A stretch of 64,000 nucleotides of DNA. It comes from Chloracidobacterium sp. GTDB lineage: Bacteria > Acidobacteriota > Blastocatellia > Pyrinomonadales > Pyrinomonadaceae. The translations under genes were made by a program, and so were the position numbers. This document shows, piece by piece, positions 1-8,771 of the stretch; position 1 is the first letter of the stretch; every line of letters begins with the position of its first letter. The DNA is taken from the NCBI GenBank assembly GCA_016720705.1, contig JADKKB010000005.1, positions 434,001 to 498,000 of the forward strand, in the 5' to 3' direction. The notes beneath the pieces are model-generated. The model was not told the DNA's origin. It made no database searches and saw only the letters and a program-made list of their open reading frames with translations.

Positions 1-70
1 TCCGACCGGGGCATTTCAGGCCTGCGATCTGATCCAAAAACGAAAGGACGATGCCCGTAAAAAGCCGTAA
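1..70 (+). CDS. C-terminal end of an unidentified protein (partial)
   Basis: One frame is open from the window edge to a TAA at 68-70 and encodes about 22 basic residues ending in DDARKKP. It would converge on xseB, whose stop lies 25 bp further on. The piece is too short to assign to a family. That it is a real gene tail is inferred only from the open frame and the sensible convergent spacing. Confidence 0.35.
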   Translation, partial: PTGAFQACDLIQKRKDDARKKP

Positions 71-94
71 TATTCCTTTTCGATACGCTAAAGG

Positions 95-328
95 TTAACC
101 ACGAAGATTTTCCGGTTCGATCGCCTCTGCGGTCAGGTCGCCATCAGCGTCTTTCATAAGTATCTCGATGCGCCGTTCGGCATTTGCCAGGCGCTCACGG
201 CATTTGCGTGAAAGTTTGACGCCGCGTTCAAAAAGTTCAAGGCTTTCCTCTAACCGAAGATCGCCGCTTTCGAGACTATTGACGATCAATTCCAGTTCTT
301 CGAGGGACTTTTCAAAAGTGTTTTCCAT
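95..328 (-). CDS. xseB: Exodeoxyribonuclease VII small subunit
   Basis: This 77-residue acidic helical protein has the usual length and pattern of XseB: an N-terminal FEKSLEELELIVNSLESGDL stretch, then LEESLELFERGVKLSRKCRE. With XseA it forms exonuclease VII, which degrades single-stranded DNA from both ends in the cytoplasm. It is the last gene of a minus-strand set xseA, DUF2939-like gene, xseB. Its ATG lies 2 bp after the stop of the upstream gene, so the two are probably translationally coupled. Confidence 0.95.
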   Translation of the reverse strand: MENTFEKSLEELELIVNSLESGDLRLEESLELFERGVKLSRKCRERLANAERRIEILMKDADGDLTAEAIEPENLRG

Positions 329-330
329 AA

Positions 331-1035
331 TTATTTGATTAGCTCTTCGGCTTGTCGTAATAGATCCGCCAGATTCCCAATACCGAGCTGGTTTGCGGTC
401 TTATTGATCCCGCCCATCGCGATCGAGATGATCTCCTGGCCGATCTTCTTAGCAATGTCAGTAGCAAGTTGTTCGTCTCGGACCCCGACGATCTGCCAAC
501 GAGCACCGTTTCGCCGCATTTTTAGTTCGAGCGGATGTTCGGGCAACTTGCTCTTTACGATAGCATTGTCGCCGGAGACCTTAATGTCCAAATATTGACC
601 CGCTCCCAGGACCATCGCGGCAAAAGGCACATTACCAAATCGCTCGACCCGCTCGCGGATCAATCCCGGCAGTACCGCCCGGGCACGGTCCTTAACCGCC
701 GGCATCATTGGGGCAGCGACCTTTGTTAACTGGCCAACGATCGCCGGCGGAAGTCCGCGGCCATAAATTTCAACGGCTTTGACCGTGATCTGCGGCAGAA
801 AGTCATCGACCACATTATCAATATTTATTAGCTCATCTATCTCGTTTTGATCGTCTCGTTTGGCAGCATCGATCAGCAACGCGAGTGAATATTGCGGTGT
901 ATCCTTCAATCGCTGCCAGTATATATAAGATCCAAGACTGCCGATCAGTGATATTACTGCGACCAATGCCAAACCGATCACAAGAAATCGCTTTCGCCGG
1001 CCTGCCGCAGTATTCTCTTGTAAATAGATTCTCAT
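331..1035 (-). CDS. DUF2939-like membrane-anchored protein
   Basis: A 234-residue protein with a basic N-terminus (RRKRF at about 13-17) and one hydrophobic segment at about 18-40, followed by a soluble domain with DTPQYSLALLIDAAKRDD. That pattern, an anchored protein with 'Y.L..L..A...D', resembles DUF2939 proteins; this is a similarity judgement, not a database match. The soluble part probably faces the periplasm. It sits between xseA (15 bp gap) and xseB (2 bp gap) in one apparent operon, but no link to exonuclease VII function is known to me. The start is an ATG at 1033-1035. Confidence 0.7.
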   Translation of the reverse strand: MRIYLQENTAAGRRKRFLVIGLALVAVISLIGSLGSYIYWQRLKDTPQYSLALLIDAAKRDDQNEIDELINIDNVVDDFLPQITVKAVEIYGRGLPPAIVGQLTKVAAPMMPAVKDRARAVLPGLIRERVERFGNVPFAAMVLGAGQYLDIKVSGDNAIVKSKLPEHPLELKMRRNGARWQIVGVRDEQLATDIAKKIGQEIISIAMGGINKTANQLGIGNLADLLRQAEELIK

Positions 1036-1050
1036 TACGGAAAACCGCGG

Positions 1051-2367
1051 TTATTCAGCGGCGATCACCTCAGCGTCAAGTTTGCCTTTCTCGAGTCGTA
1101 TAACCAATCTATCGCCGGGTTTGGTCTCAGACGGATCTCGCAATACGCGCCCATCAACGGCTTGCGTGATCGAATAACCGCGAATAAGCACTGCCAACGG
1201 AGAAAGAGCGTCGAGCTTTGCGATCTGCAGCTTCAACGCGTCAATTTTGGCATTCACACATCGTTTAGCCTCCGCTGTCCGCCGATGATCCAGCAGCGTC
1301 AATCTGCTCTCGGCAGCCGCGAGCCGGGCCATTACCGTCTGCGGAGTCAAACGCGACGCTGAGAGATTATAGCGATCTCTGATCGTTCGAAAGCCGACGG
1401 CAAAGCTCTCGTTCATTCGCCCGATCACCCCATCCACGTCGCCACGCGTCTCGAGGACACGATAGCTTATAAGCTGAGAAAGCGTTTGTTCTGCCGAAAT
1501 GAGCCCATTTATTAGATCGATCTCCCGGCCGGCTACGATCTCGGCTGCAGCAGATGGCGTTGGAGCCCTAAGGTCGGCAACCATATCAGCGATGGTCCAA
1601 TCGATCTCGTGTCCGACAGCGGATATTACCGGGATCGAGCTTGATCTGATAGCACGAGCAAGTTGCTCGTCGTTAAATGCCCAGAGGTCTTCGGCCGAGC
1701 CGCCGCCGCGTCCGACGATCATCACGTCGATCTTGTCAGTGTCCGGCAGAGTCAGGTTGTATTCGTTGGTGTCACAGACGGCCTTTCGGATACTGTCCGC
1801 CGCTCCCTCGCCCTGAACGAGCGTCGGAACGAGCACGATGCTTACGGTTCCGGCCCGCCTTGTTAAGACATTGTAAATATCGTGATACGCCGCACCGGTC
1901 GAACTTGTGACGACCGCAACCTTACGTGGAAAAAAGGGCAGCGGGCGTTTTAGCTCTGGTGCAAAGAGGCCTTCGCGCTCAAGGCTTGCCTTGATCTGTT
2001 CAAATGCCGCCCTTAAGGCTCCTTCGCCGGACGGTTCAAGCGATTCGACGACGATCTGCGTCTCGCCGCGTGCCGGATAAAAGCTGATCTTGCCTCGGAC
2101 CCGGACCGTTATGCCATTCTGCGGCTTGAACCTGATGCGGAAATTCGTGCCTTTCCAGCAAACGCATTTGATCTGAGCGGAGCCGTCATTAAGGTTGAAA
2201 TACCAATGCCCTGAGCTCGCCGCGACAAAGTTTACAACCTCGCCCTCGACCCAAATATTGGAAAACTGCCGCTCCAATGCACCGCGCACTTCAGCGTTGA
2301 GTTCGGAAACCGATAGTGGCCGTCTTTCGGGTTCCTCAAAAAGTGTTTGTAACAGTGGATTATCCAA
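1051..2367 (-). CDS. xseA: Exodeoxyribonuclease VII large subunit
   Basis: The 438-residue protein has an N-terminal OB-fold (about 18-115, with WVEGEVVNF and GHWYFNLND) and then the catalytic domain. The diagnostic motifs GRGGGSAEDLWAFNDE and SAVGHEIDWTIADMVADLRA are intact, as is PTPSAAAE just after. It is the catalytic subunit of the single-strand-specific exonuclease VII. The only start codon available before an upstream stop is TTG (2365-2367), so the start is somewhat uncertain. It leads the xseA, DUF2939-like, xseB group. Confidence 0.96.
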   Translation of the reverse strand: MDNPLLQTLFEEPERRPLSVSELNAEVRGALERQFSNIWVEGEVVNFVAASSGHWYFNLNDGSAQIKCVCWKGTNFRIRFKPQNGITVRVRGKISFYPARGETQIVVESLEPSGEGALRAAFEQIKASLEREGLFAPELKRPLPFFPRKVAVVTSSTGAAYHDIYNVLTRRAGTVSIVLVPTLVQGEGAADSIRKAVCDTNEYNLTLPDTDKIDVMIVGRGGGSAEDLWAFNDEQLARAIRSSSIPVISAVGHEIDWTIADMVADLRAPTPSAAAEIVAGREIDLINGLISAEQTLSQLISYRVLETRGDVDGVIGRMNESFAVGFRTIRDRYNLSASRLTPQTVMARLAAAESRLTLLDHRRTAEAKRCVNAKIDALKLQIAKLDALSPLAVLIRGYSITQAVDGRVLRDPSETKPGDRLVIRLEKGKLDAEVIAAE

Positions 2368-2533
2368 TAAGCTTCGCCGTCAGATGATCTCGAATATCTA
2401 ATTTGAACATAATTTAGTTCGATTGTCAGCGTGTACGGGGTCGTTCGCCGATCGACGAATGGCCTGGGTCGTTGAGCAATGGTTTTCGACCGTGATCTGT
2501 ATAAATTTTACGGTCGAGGGCGGCTTTGCCATA

Positions 2534-4297
2534 TTATTTATTGCCGACCGAGTTGATCGTCACGTACGTATTCTCACGCTTTGCTTTGATCTTGAGCCGC
2601 GGAGAATTGCCGGCGGCTGAGTCGGAGCGATACGTGACAATATAGGCGGTGCGGAGTTGGATGACGATATCTTCATACGCCTTTTGGATCTGAGAGATCT
2701 GCGAGATCGGATAATAGACTCCGCCCGAAACCTTTGCCAGTCGCTCGCCTTCGCCCTGTGATTTGGCAGACAGCGACATATATTTTTTACGCATCGGGTC
2801 GATATCCGCGTTCTGCCCCGAGGCGGCCGCGGCGATCAGGCCCGACGGAACGTAGAGCGGATAAATAAGTGCACCGCTCTCCTGGATCGACCCCATAAGC
2901 GAATCAAACGCTAGAAAAGAGCGATTATCTTCGCCGTCAGTTAGGATGACGATCGCGGTGCGTTCGCCCTTTAGTGGCCTAAGCGTGTCTGCAACCGTAA
3001 ACGCAAGAGCGTCGTAGAATGCCGTGCCGCCGCCGGCGTCAAACGTATCGAGACTTTCAGACAACCTTCCTCGATCAGTCGTAAACTTCGAAAGCACTTT
3101 GGAGTCGTCGTTGAACGTGATGATCGCCACACGGTCATTTTTGTCAACGGTTTCGACAAACGCCCGGGCAGCCTTGCGAATAAAATTTACGTAATTCTCA
3201 ACGCTGCCAGACACGTCCAGCAACAAAACCAGATTGAACGGAGCGGTTGACTGTGTGACGCCGAGCACTTGACGACTCACTCCTCCCTCCGTGACATCAA
3301 AATCCTTTACTCCCAGTCCTGCGATCGCACGATTGTCGAGGCCGGTCACGCGGACTAGGGCAGAATGTGTTTCCGCTGCCGCGACATCTGGCATTTCACG
3401 TTTGGCAGCGAATTCGGGTTCCTTTTTCAAAGGCGGAAGGCTGCGAGCATAGTCGCCGTAGTATTTAGGTGCTGCACGGCGGATCGCCTCCATTAAAAGT
3501 GAGTCGCCGCTACGGACGATCGCCTTTGCGGCATTTGTGAGAGGGCGTTCGCGGAGGTCGCTTCCGACTTCGTTTGGCGGTACATTGATCAGCACGATCC
3601 CGCGGGCGGTCGTCAAATCGAGTACGATCGTACCGGACCTTTCACGATTCAATTTCACTTTCTTATCTTTTGGATTTGATTTCACGTCGCTTACTTCGGC
3701 TCCGCTTTCGGTATCGGGGACAGGTTTTTCGGTTCTTAATACCGCTTCGCCGCGGTGCGTGCCCTTTATTTCGAATCTGCCGCCCGACCGTTCCTTGATA
3801 TCTTCAAGATCGAAATCGGCAACATAACGGGGCCGCGACTCGGTCCACTTAAGCGAATACTTTATCTCATCTGACGGCACGTCCAATGTGATGGTCCCGA
3901 TTTCTGTTTTTGCATTCACTGAGGCGATATTACCCGACACCTCGACCGCCCCGTCTCGTGTCTCGACATTTATTGAGACTCTTTCAGGTACGGTTACGAC
4001 AACGTCGATCCGCTTCTTAGGGTCAGCCGGCACTATCACGATAACCGCTCGGCCTCCTGAACTTGTTATCTTTAGTTCAGTTTCGGAAAGGGCCTTCGGC
4101 GATGTGGCAACGAGTTTTGAAACGACATCGTCGCCCGATTCGGCAATAACGGCAACGCGGCCGGATCGATTGACGATTTCGATGCTCGCTCCCGGAGCAA
4201 GTTTCAGTTCACGCACCACGTCCTGTGCCGCTACGACCGTAGCCGCAAACGCCATCGAAATAACTGTCGCGAAAGTTCTGAAAAGGGAATGCTGCAT
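2534..4297 (-). CDS. Exported VWA-domain protein (VWFA-related type)
   Basis: The 587-residue protein begins with a Sec signal peptide (about 1-25, ending AAQD). Residues about 27-180 are beta-rich and look like a DUF4097-type adhesin-like region. A Lys/Glu-rich linker follows, then a von Willebrand factor A domain from about 345. The metal-binding MIDAS motif DVSGS is at 361-365, with TDGEDN further on. The layout resembles VWFA-related proteins common in Acidobacteria; the ligand is unknown. The gene follows the kinase gene at 39 bp on the same strand, so the two may be co-transcribed. Location is inferred to be periplasm or cell surface. Confidence 0.85.
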   Translation of the reverse strand: MQHSLFRTFATVISMAFAATVVAAQDVVRELKLAPGASIEIVNRSGRVAVIAESGDDVVSKLVATSPKALSETELKITSSGGRAVIVIVPADPKKRIDVVVTVPERVSINVETRDGAVEVSGNIASVNAKTEIGTITLDVPSDEIKYSLKWTESRPRYVADFDLEDIKERSGGRFEIKGTHRGEAVLRTEKPVPDTESGAEVSDVKSNPKDKKVKLNRERSGTIVLDLTTARGIVLINVPPNEVGSDLRERPLTNAAKAIVRSGDSLLMEAIRRAAPKYYGDYARSLPPLKKEPEFAAKREMPDVAAAETHSALVRVTGLDNRAIAGLGVKDFDVTEGGVSRQVLGVTQSTAPFNLVLLLDVSGSVENYVNFIRKAARAFVETVDKNDRVAIITFNDDSKVLSKFTTDRGRLSESLDTFDAGGGTAFYDALAFTVADTLRPLKGERTAIVILTDGEDNRSFLAFDSLMGSIQESGALIYPLYVPSGLIAAAASGQNADIDPMRKKYMSLSAKSQGEGERLAKVSGGVYYPISQISQIQKAYEDIVIQLRTAYIVTYRSDSAAGNSPRLKIKAKRENTYVTINSVGNK

Positions 4298-4336
4298 CGC
4301 TTATCCGGGAAACAATTTCAACAATTACCGGTCCGA

Positions 4337-6691
4337 TCACGGACGACTCGGTATACGTCCGGACTGAATGAGGCGTGCTCGAACGCGTTCCTGCCATTTC
4401 TTACGCGGGCGATCGTTGTCTTCAAACCTTTCGAGTAGATCGGCCATTGGTTCGCCGCCTGCGAGCCGCGTTTTCAAATAAAGCAACGCGACAATTATAG
4501 AAGAAAACGAAACCGCAAAGATCTGCAACGGCAAGAAAAAGATCTGAATAAGCGACTCGAGTACAGCGTGTTTCACCCGCGAACGCATATCTTTTTTTTC
4601 GCCGCGGACCTCAACGGCGGAACGAGGGCCGACGCGAATATTCAGGTCACCCTCCTTTTCACTCGACACATTTGGCTGCTGGTCAGTTGTCTCGGGGTTC
4701 TTTTCCGTAACCGCATTATCGTTTTGAGTGACCTCGACCGGAGCATTTGCCTTCGGATCGAAAGCCTTCGCCGTGACGCCAACGACGAACGATAGTGCAC
4801 CTGCGAGCACCATCGGCAGCAGAAACATAATTACCGCGGCGGCGAGCGATGTCGTGAATGATCGGGCCGTCAACAGACGCGAGCGACGAAATCCGCCACG
4901 AACGCTGAGATTCTCAAGGATCGCGACAGGGGCGATCAACATACACACGACATATCCGTAAAGAAATCCGCCGATCACTCCGACAAGTGCTCCACCACCG
5001 GCAAAAAGTGCCGGATCGACCGAAGATCCGGTCGCACTCGTGAGAGCCCAAGCGGTCCCACCAAAACCGATCAAACCGGCAAGAGCAGCAATTGCTGCGA
5101 AAATGAACGGGACAAAAACCGTGACGATCCCATTAACACTGATTTTTTTCCATTTGCGCCGTGTTTCGGCTAATGCCGGGCGTAAACGCACAGGCCGCAA
5201 CGGTACCGCGAGATACTGAGCTACGATCCAGACGATGGTTGCAACGGTCAACGTCGTGAAAAACGCAGTCGCGATCGACGAGATCAACACGATAGCGCCG
5301 ATCAGGGCGTTGCCTGTCGTTTCGGCAATTGTCCCGCTGATCTTGAGAAATGAAATTGTTACTTGTGCGATCGTCAATAGAGCGACCGGTAGTAAAAAGA
5401 ATGTCGTAAGCAGCAGAAACTTCGGTAGGTGTTCGCTATATATAACCAACGCTCGCCGCAACAGCCCAAAGATACCTTCCGCTCGCGAACGCATTACACT
5501 GGCAAATGCTTCGGCAGTCTGCGGGCGATTATCGGGGTCTTTATCCAGAGCAGAGTGGATCGCTAATCGCATTTTACGACGGACTTTTTTTGCCTTGATC
5601 GGTGGTGCCTCAACATTCTTGTGCGACTCCATCACTTCCTTAAAGTCACCCGAAAACGGCGTCTCTCCTGAAAGCATCTGATAGGCGATAACTCCGAGGC
5701 TGTAGATATCAGAACGCGGATCCAGGTGTTCACCGCGGCATTGCTCGGGTGACATATAGAGCGGCGTACCCAAGACAGCGCCGACTCGCGTAAGGCCGGA
5801 GGTGGTTGGCGAATCAAGTAACGATTTCCCGGTAGAATGCTTTGGGGTGATTCGCAGCGGTGTCGGCGAAAGATCGGCGATCATCTGTGTGCCGACAGTT
5901 TCCTGATCGACATTGTCATAGTCAAGGTCGGAAAGTATTGCAGTTTTGCATTCGTCGCCGACCGGATCCACACTAACTGTCGAACCATCTCCCGCCCGCG
6001 TCGAGCTTTCGATAGTCTGAGCGATCGTCGACGCCTCGGAAATAATTGTTGAGCCGCCCGCGTCGGCAATTGTGCCCTCGCCGGCATTACCTGAAAGTGT
6101 GGTTCGTGCGGGCGATGCGTATGTCGGCATCGGCTGGTAACGCTGGCCGCCCGGAGTTTGCTCGCCGTCAGCCTGATCTTCGAGTTTGGCTATGCCAAAA
6201 TCGAGCACCTTTACCGTATATCCGCCGCGCTGATTAGGTTCGAGCCAAATATTGTCGGGCTTGAGGTCGCGGTGAATAATGCCTTGTTCGTGAGCTTCCT
6301 GAACTGCGGAACAGACCTGTTCGAGAATGTCGAGCGTCCACGCGACCGGCAGATTTCGCTCTTCGTCGAGTATTTCGCCGAGGGTACAACCGTCGAGGTA
6401 CTCCATTACGAGATACGCGACCTGTCCTACGTTCGACTCGGCAAATCCAAAATCGGTAACATTTACGACATTCGGATGCCTCAATCGCCCCGCGGCTCTT
6501 GCCTCACGTCTGAATCGCTCGACAAATTCGGCCCGCTGCATATATTGCGGAGCGATGATCTTGACCGCTACAGGCCGTTCGGTGCCCAGATGTGTTGCCA
6601 GATAGACGGTCCCCATACCGCCGCGACCCAACTCGCGTTCGATGTGGTATTTGCCGTCGACTGTCTGCCCAACAAAGTCCAAGTGATCCAT
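4337..6691 (-). CDS. Membrane-associated Ser/Thr protein kinase
   Basis: A 784-residue protein with an N-terminal Hanks-type kinase domain: glycine loop GRGGMGTVY (22-30), VAVK lysine (K44), HRDLKPDN (140-147), DFG (164-166), GTPLYMSPEQ (308-317) and DIYSLGV (328-334). About 135 residues rich in Thr, Ser and acidic residues separate DFG from GTPLYMSPEQ, where 15-20 are usual. The C-terminal half (about 420-650 and again near 720-745) has several hydrophobic segments, so the kinase is tethered to the inner membrane. The start is an ATG at 6689-6691. The VWA protein lies immediately downstream; substrates are unknown. Confidence 0.92.
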   Translation of the reverse strand: MDHLDFVGQTVDGKYHIERELGRGGMGTVYLATHLGTERPVAVKIIAPQYMQRAEFVERFRREARAAGRLRHPNVVNVTDFGFAESNVGQVAYLVMEYLDGCTLGEILDEERNLPVAWTLDILEQVCSAVQEAHEQGIIHRDLKPDNIWLEPNQRGGYTVKVLDFGIAKLEDQADGEQTPGGQRYQPMPTYASPARTTLSGNAGEGTIADAGGSTIISEASTIAQTIESSTRAGDGSTVSVDPVGDECKTAILSDLDYDNVDQETVGTQMIADLSPTPLRITPKHSTGKSLLDSPTTSGLTRVGAVLGTPLYMSPEQCRGEHLDPRSDIYSLGVIAYQMLSGETPFSGDFKEVMESHKNVEAPPIKAKKVRRKMRLAIHSALDKDPDNRPQTAEAFASVMRSRAEGIFGLLRRALVIYSEHLPKFLLLTTFFLLPVALLTIAQVTISFLKISGTIAETTGNALIGAIVLISSIATAFFTTLTVATIVWIVAQYLAVPLRPVRLRPALAETRRKWKKISVNGIVTVFVPFIFAAIAALAGLIGFGGTAWALTSATGSSVDPALFAGGGALVGVIGGFLYGYVVCMLIAPVAILENLSVRGGFRRSRLLTARSFTTSLAAAVIMFLLPMVLAGALSFVVGVTAKAFDPKANAPVEVTQNDNAVTEKNPETTDQQPNVSSEKEGDLNIRVGPRSAVEVRGEKKDMRSRVKHAVLESLIQIFFLPLQIFAVSFSSIIVALLYLKTRLAGGEPMADLLERFEDNDRPRKKWQERVRARLIQSGRIPSRP

Positions 6692-6781
6692 ACCTGTATG
6701 TCCAAAAACTCTAACCGAGTTAACGATCCTATTGCAAGTAATTACGCCACGTCTGCCGCATTAGTTTGGGATAACTCGTAA

Positions 6782-7039
6782 TGTTTTGTAAAAATCCGTT
6801 ATCAATACATCAACTCAGCCCGGAGTCCAGTTAATTCTAATTAAGAAACTTCGGCAAAAAGCGTGCTTGAGGGCACGAGTTGCCGTGCCATTTGTCGTGC
6901 CAAAAATCGTGCCATTTTTGAACTTTTTGCTGCCCTGTAAGTATTGTCAATACAGCTCTTATCGTCACAAATCGTGCCATTTTTCGTCTGTGCAAGGCCC
7001 TTCGCCTATGTCAAAGTTCAACCTTTGAGCATAGTTTGA
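6782..7039. other. Non-coding spacer between kinase start and broken ATPase gene
   Basis: No credible gene is seen. The stretch is AT-rich and should hold the kinase promoter on the minus strand. It contains the CGTGCCA repeats listed separately. Confidence 0.6.
6884..6984. repeat. Four CGTGCCA direct repeats
   Basis: CGTGCCA occurs at 6884, 6896, 6908 and 6973 within 100 bp. Two copies are extended to the identical TCGTGCCATTTTT (6907-6919 and 6972-6984). GGGCACG at 6871-6877 is an inverted partner of the first copy. Iteron-like or operator-like spacing is possible. The repeats lie between the kinase start and the end of a RepA-like ATPase pseudogene. Confidence 0.6.
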
Positions 7040-8264
7040 TCAGGCATCATTTACATATCGCTTTGCGGTCGATTTGCCGATGCCGAGCAACAAAGCGATC
7101 TCCGACAAACTGCGGCCTTCCGATGCCAACCGCTTGGCTCGGCCGATCCGGCCACTACGCTTTGTACGCTTCACGGTCGATCCGGTGGAATATCGCCGCC
7201 GCAAAGCGAAATGTCCCTCTTCAGATTCAGATGCCAGAAAATCGAAACCGAGAAAATTTTCTGAACTCGTAGCGTCGGCCACTTTGGTGCCCAACTGAGC
7301 GGCGAGATCGAATTTGGCTAAGCGATAGACCGCGACGTTGTCTTCGCCATACTCGATGCGGCCCGAACGGCACTTGATCTGTTTGAGATACCTTAGATCC
7401 GGCGATAGGCGGGAACGTCCGATCGCAAAGATCGAGTCGGCGACCTTTACGAGGTCGCCTGAACCCTGCAGATCTTGCTCTGTCAAAGGGCCGTGCCGTA
7501 GTGACTTGGGCGTGTGAGCGACGATCAGGATCGATATTTCGCGTGATTTCTTGAGTTTCTGCAGTTGATGCATCAACTTAAAGGCTACGGTCGCATTGGC
7601 GATGGTGCCGGGTGTCAGAAAGGATAGGTTGTCGATGATCAAGATCTGGACATCGTGGTCCGCGATCCGATTATCAAAATCCTGCAGGAGCATATCTGTA
7701 AAACTGTAATATCCCTCGATCATATTGCCGTCCCAGTAATCCTCACCGCGCAAAAAGTTGGGTGACATCTCATATTTGTCTTCAAGCGTGACGCCGTCCT
7801 CGCCGATGACGGCATAGCGCTGTCGGAATTGAGCCCGGTCGAGTTCGAAATCGATATAGAGAACCTTTTTCGGTTCCAGTGCAGGTGTCTGGCGATCGTC
7901 GAATGGCGGGATCCGCTTGTCCCGTGCGAGACACTCGGCGATCTGCGTCGCCAAAACGCTCTTGCCCACACCGAATGGGAAAAGAGGATCGACAGTTCCA
8001 TCTCGTGCCAGAATGGCCCGAAGACCTCTTTGATAGAGGAACTTTCGTATTCGTGTTCAAGAAAATAGTCGGCGGGCTCGACAATGAGCATATCGGGAGC
8101 ATCCGCATAAGCCCTCGGGTCACGCTGCGGTCCTGATCCTCATACATCTTCTGCAGTTCCGGATTCGGCACCCAACTGCTCGGTAATTTGTAACTCTTTT
8201 CTTGATACGAATACTGATCCGCACCCGACCCTACGCCATCCGACTCTTCGATAATCTCAGTCAT
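7040..8264 (-). pseudogene. RepA-like AAA (RecA-fold) ATPase, two frameshifts
   Basis: Three minus-strand frames join into one protein. The first part starts at ATG 8262-8264 (MTEIIEESDG) and runs to about 8130. The frame then changes near 8126-8133, continuing as RDPRAYADAPDMLIVEPADY to about 7984. It changes again at an A4 run (7980-7983 on the plus strand), continuing as FPFGVGKSVLATQIAE to 7040. The Walker A motif GVGKS spans the second break; Walker B-like ILIIDNLSF and a C-terminal helix-turn-helix (SLSEIALLLGIGKSTAKRY) follow. The family is the AAA_25/RepA type of mobile-element replication helicases. Each break looks like a one-base loss, so either decay or sequencing error is possible. 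Confidence 0.8.
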
Positions 8265-8350
8265 ACGCGAATTCTATTCCGAGTTGGATGTGCCGTCAAG
8301 AGCAGATTGTTGCAAAGATGCAACAAATGTTGCCGCCGAGATGCGGATCC

Positions 8351-8425
8351 CTCACCACAGAGCCACGGAGAGCAGAGAGAAAGACTCGTTGAAAGACTTC
8401 TGTGAACTCCGTGACTCCTTAGTGA
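8351..8425. repeat. CACAGAG-type dispersed repeat
   Basis: The 15 bases TCACCACAGAGCCAC at 8352-8366 occur again as an exact reverse complement at 33105-33119 in the secY-adk spacer. Related degenerate sequences occur around 10825-10905 and 38912-38945. Such low-complexity intergenic repeats are multi-copy in many Acidobacteria; copy number here is inferred from one window only. Confidence 0.65.
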
Positions 8426-8535
8426 ATTATGCTTACCGCATAACTGGCTGGCCGGTGGACCTCGACGTCACCCCGGGAACACATCACCAATAAATTCCGA
8501 CACTAAAGGGGGTTGAACAGATCGAGACGGATGTT

Positions 8536-8592
8536 GCTCCCTTTTAGGGAGCGAACGATAACCCGGATATTTCCCCGGGGTTTCACCCCGGG
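8536..8592. repeat. Paired perfect hairpins
   Basis: GCTCCC (8536-8541) pairs with GGGAGC (8547-8552) around a 5-base loop, and CCCGGGGT (8574-8581) pairs perfectly with ACCCCGGG (8585-8592) around a 3-base loop. Neither is followed by a T tract, so they look like repetitive palindromic elements rather than terminators. Confidence 0.6.
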
Positions 8593-8771
8593 CTATTATC
8601 TTCGTCACCTTCGGCGACGCCCGGAGATTGAAGAGTCACCGGCTAGAGCGAAGACTTCGAGGCAGCAAAATGGATTGCTGATTGGCATTGATCTTCTAAA
8701 GTCCGCAGAGCGTTTTGCGGTCATCAATTTTCGTTGCAATTCCTACAGCATTATTGTAGTGTGAGGTTAAT

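Larger units (their letters stand above)
8265..8771. other. Repeat-rich non-coding region
   Basis: About 500 bp without a supportable gene. It contains a CACAGAG-type degenerate repeat with a 7-bp inverted repeat (CACGGAG 8364-8370 / CTCCGTG 8407-8413), two GC-rich hairpins, and a CTACA/TGTAG hairpin (8742-8759) just upstream of the TPR gene, whose GAGG ribosome site is at 8762-8765. Confidence 0.6.
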
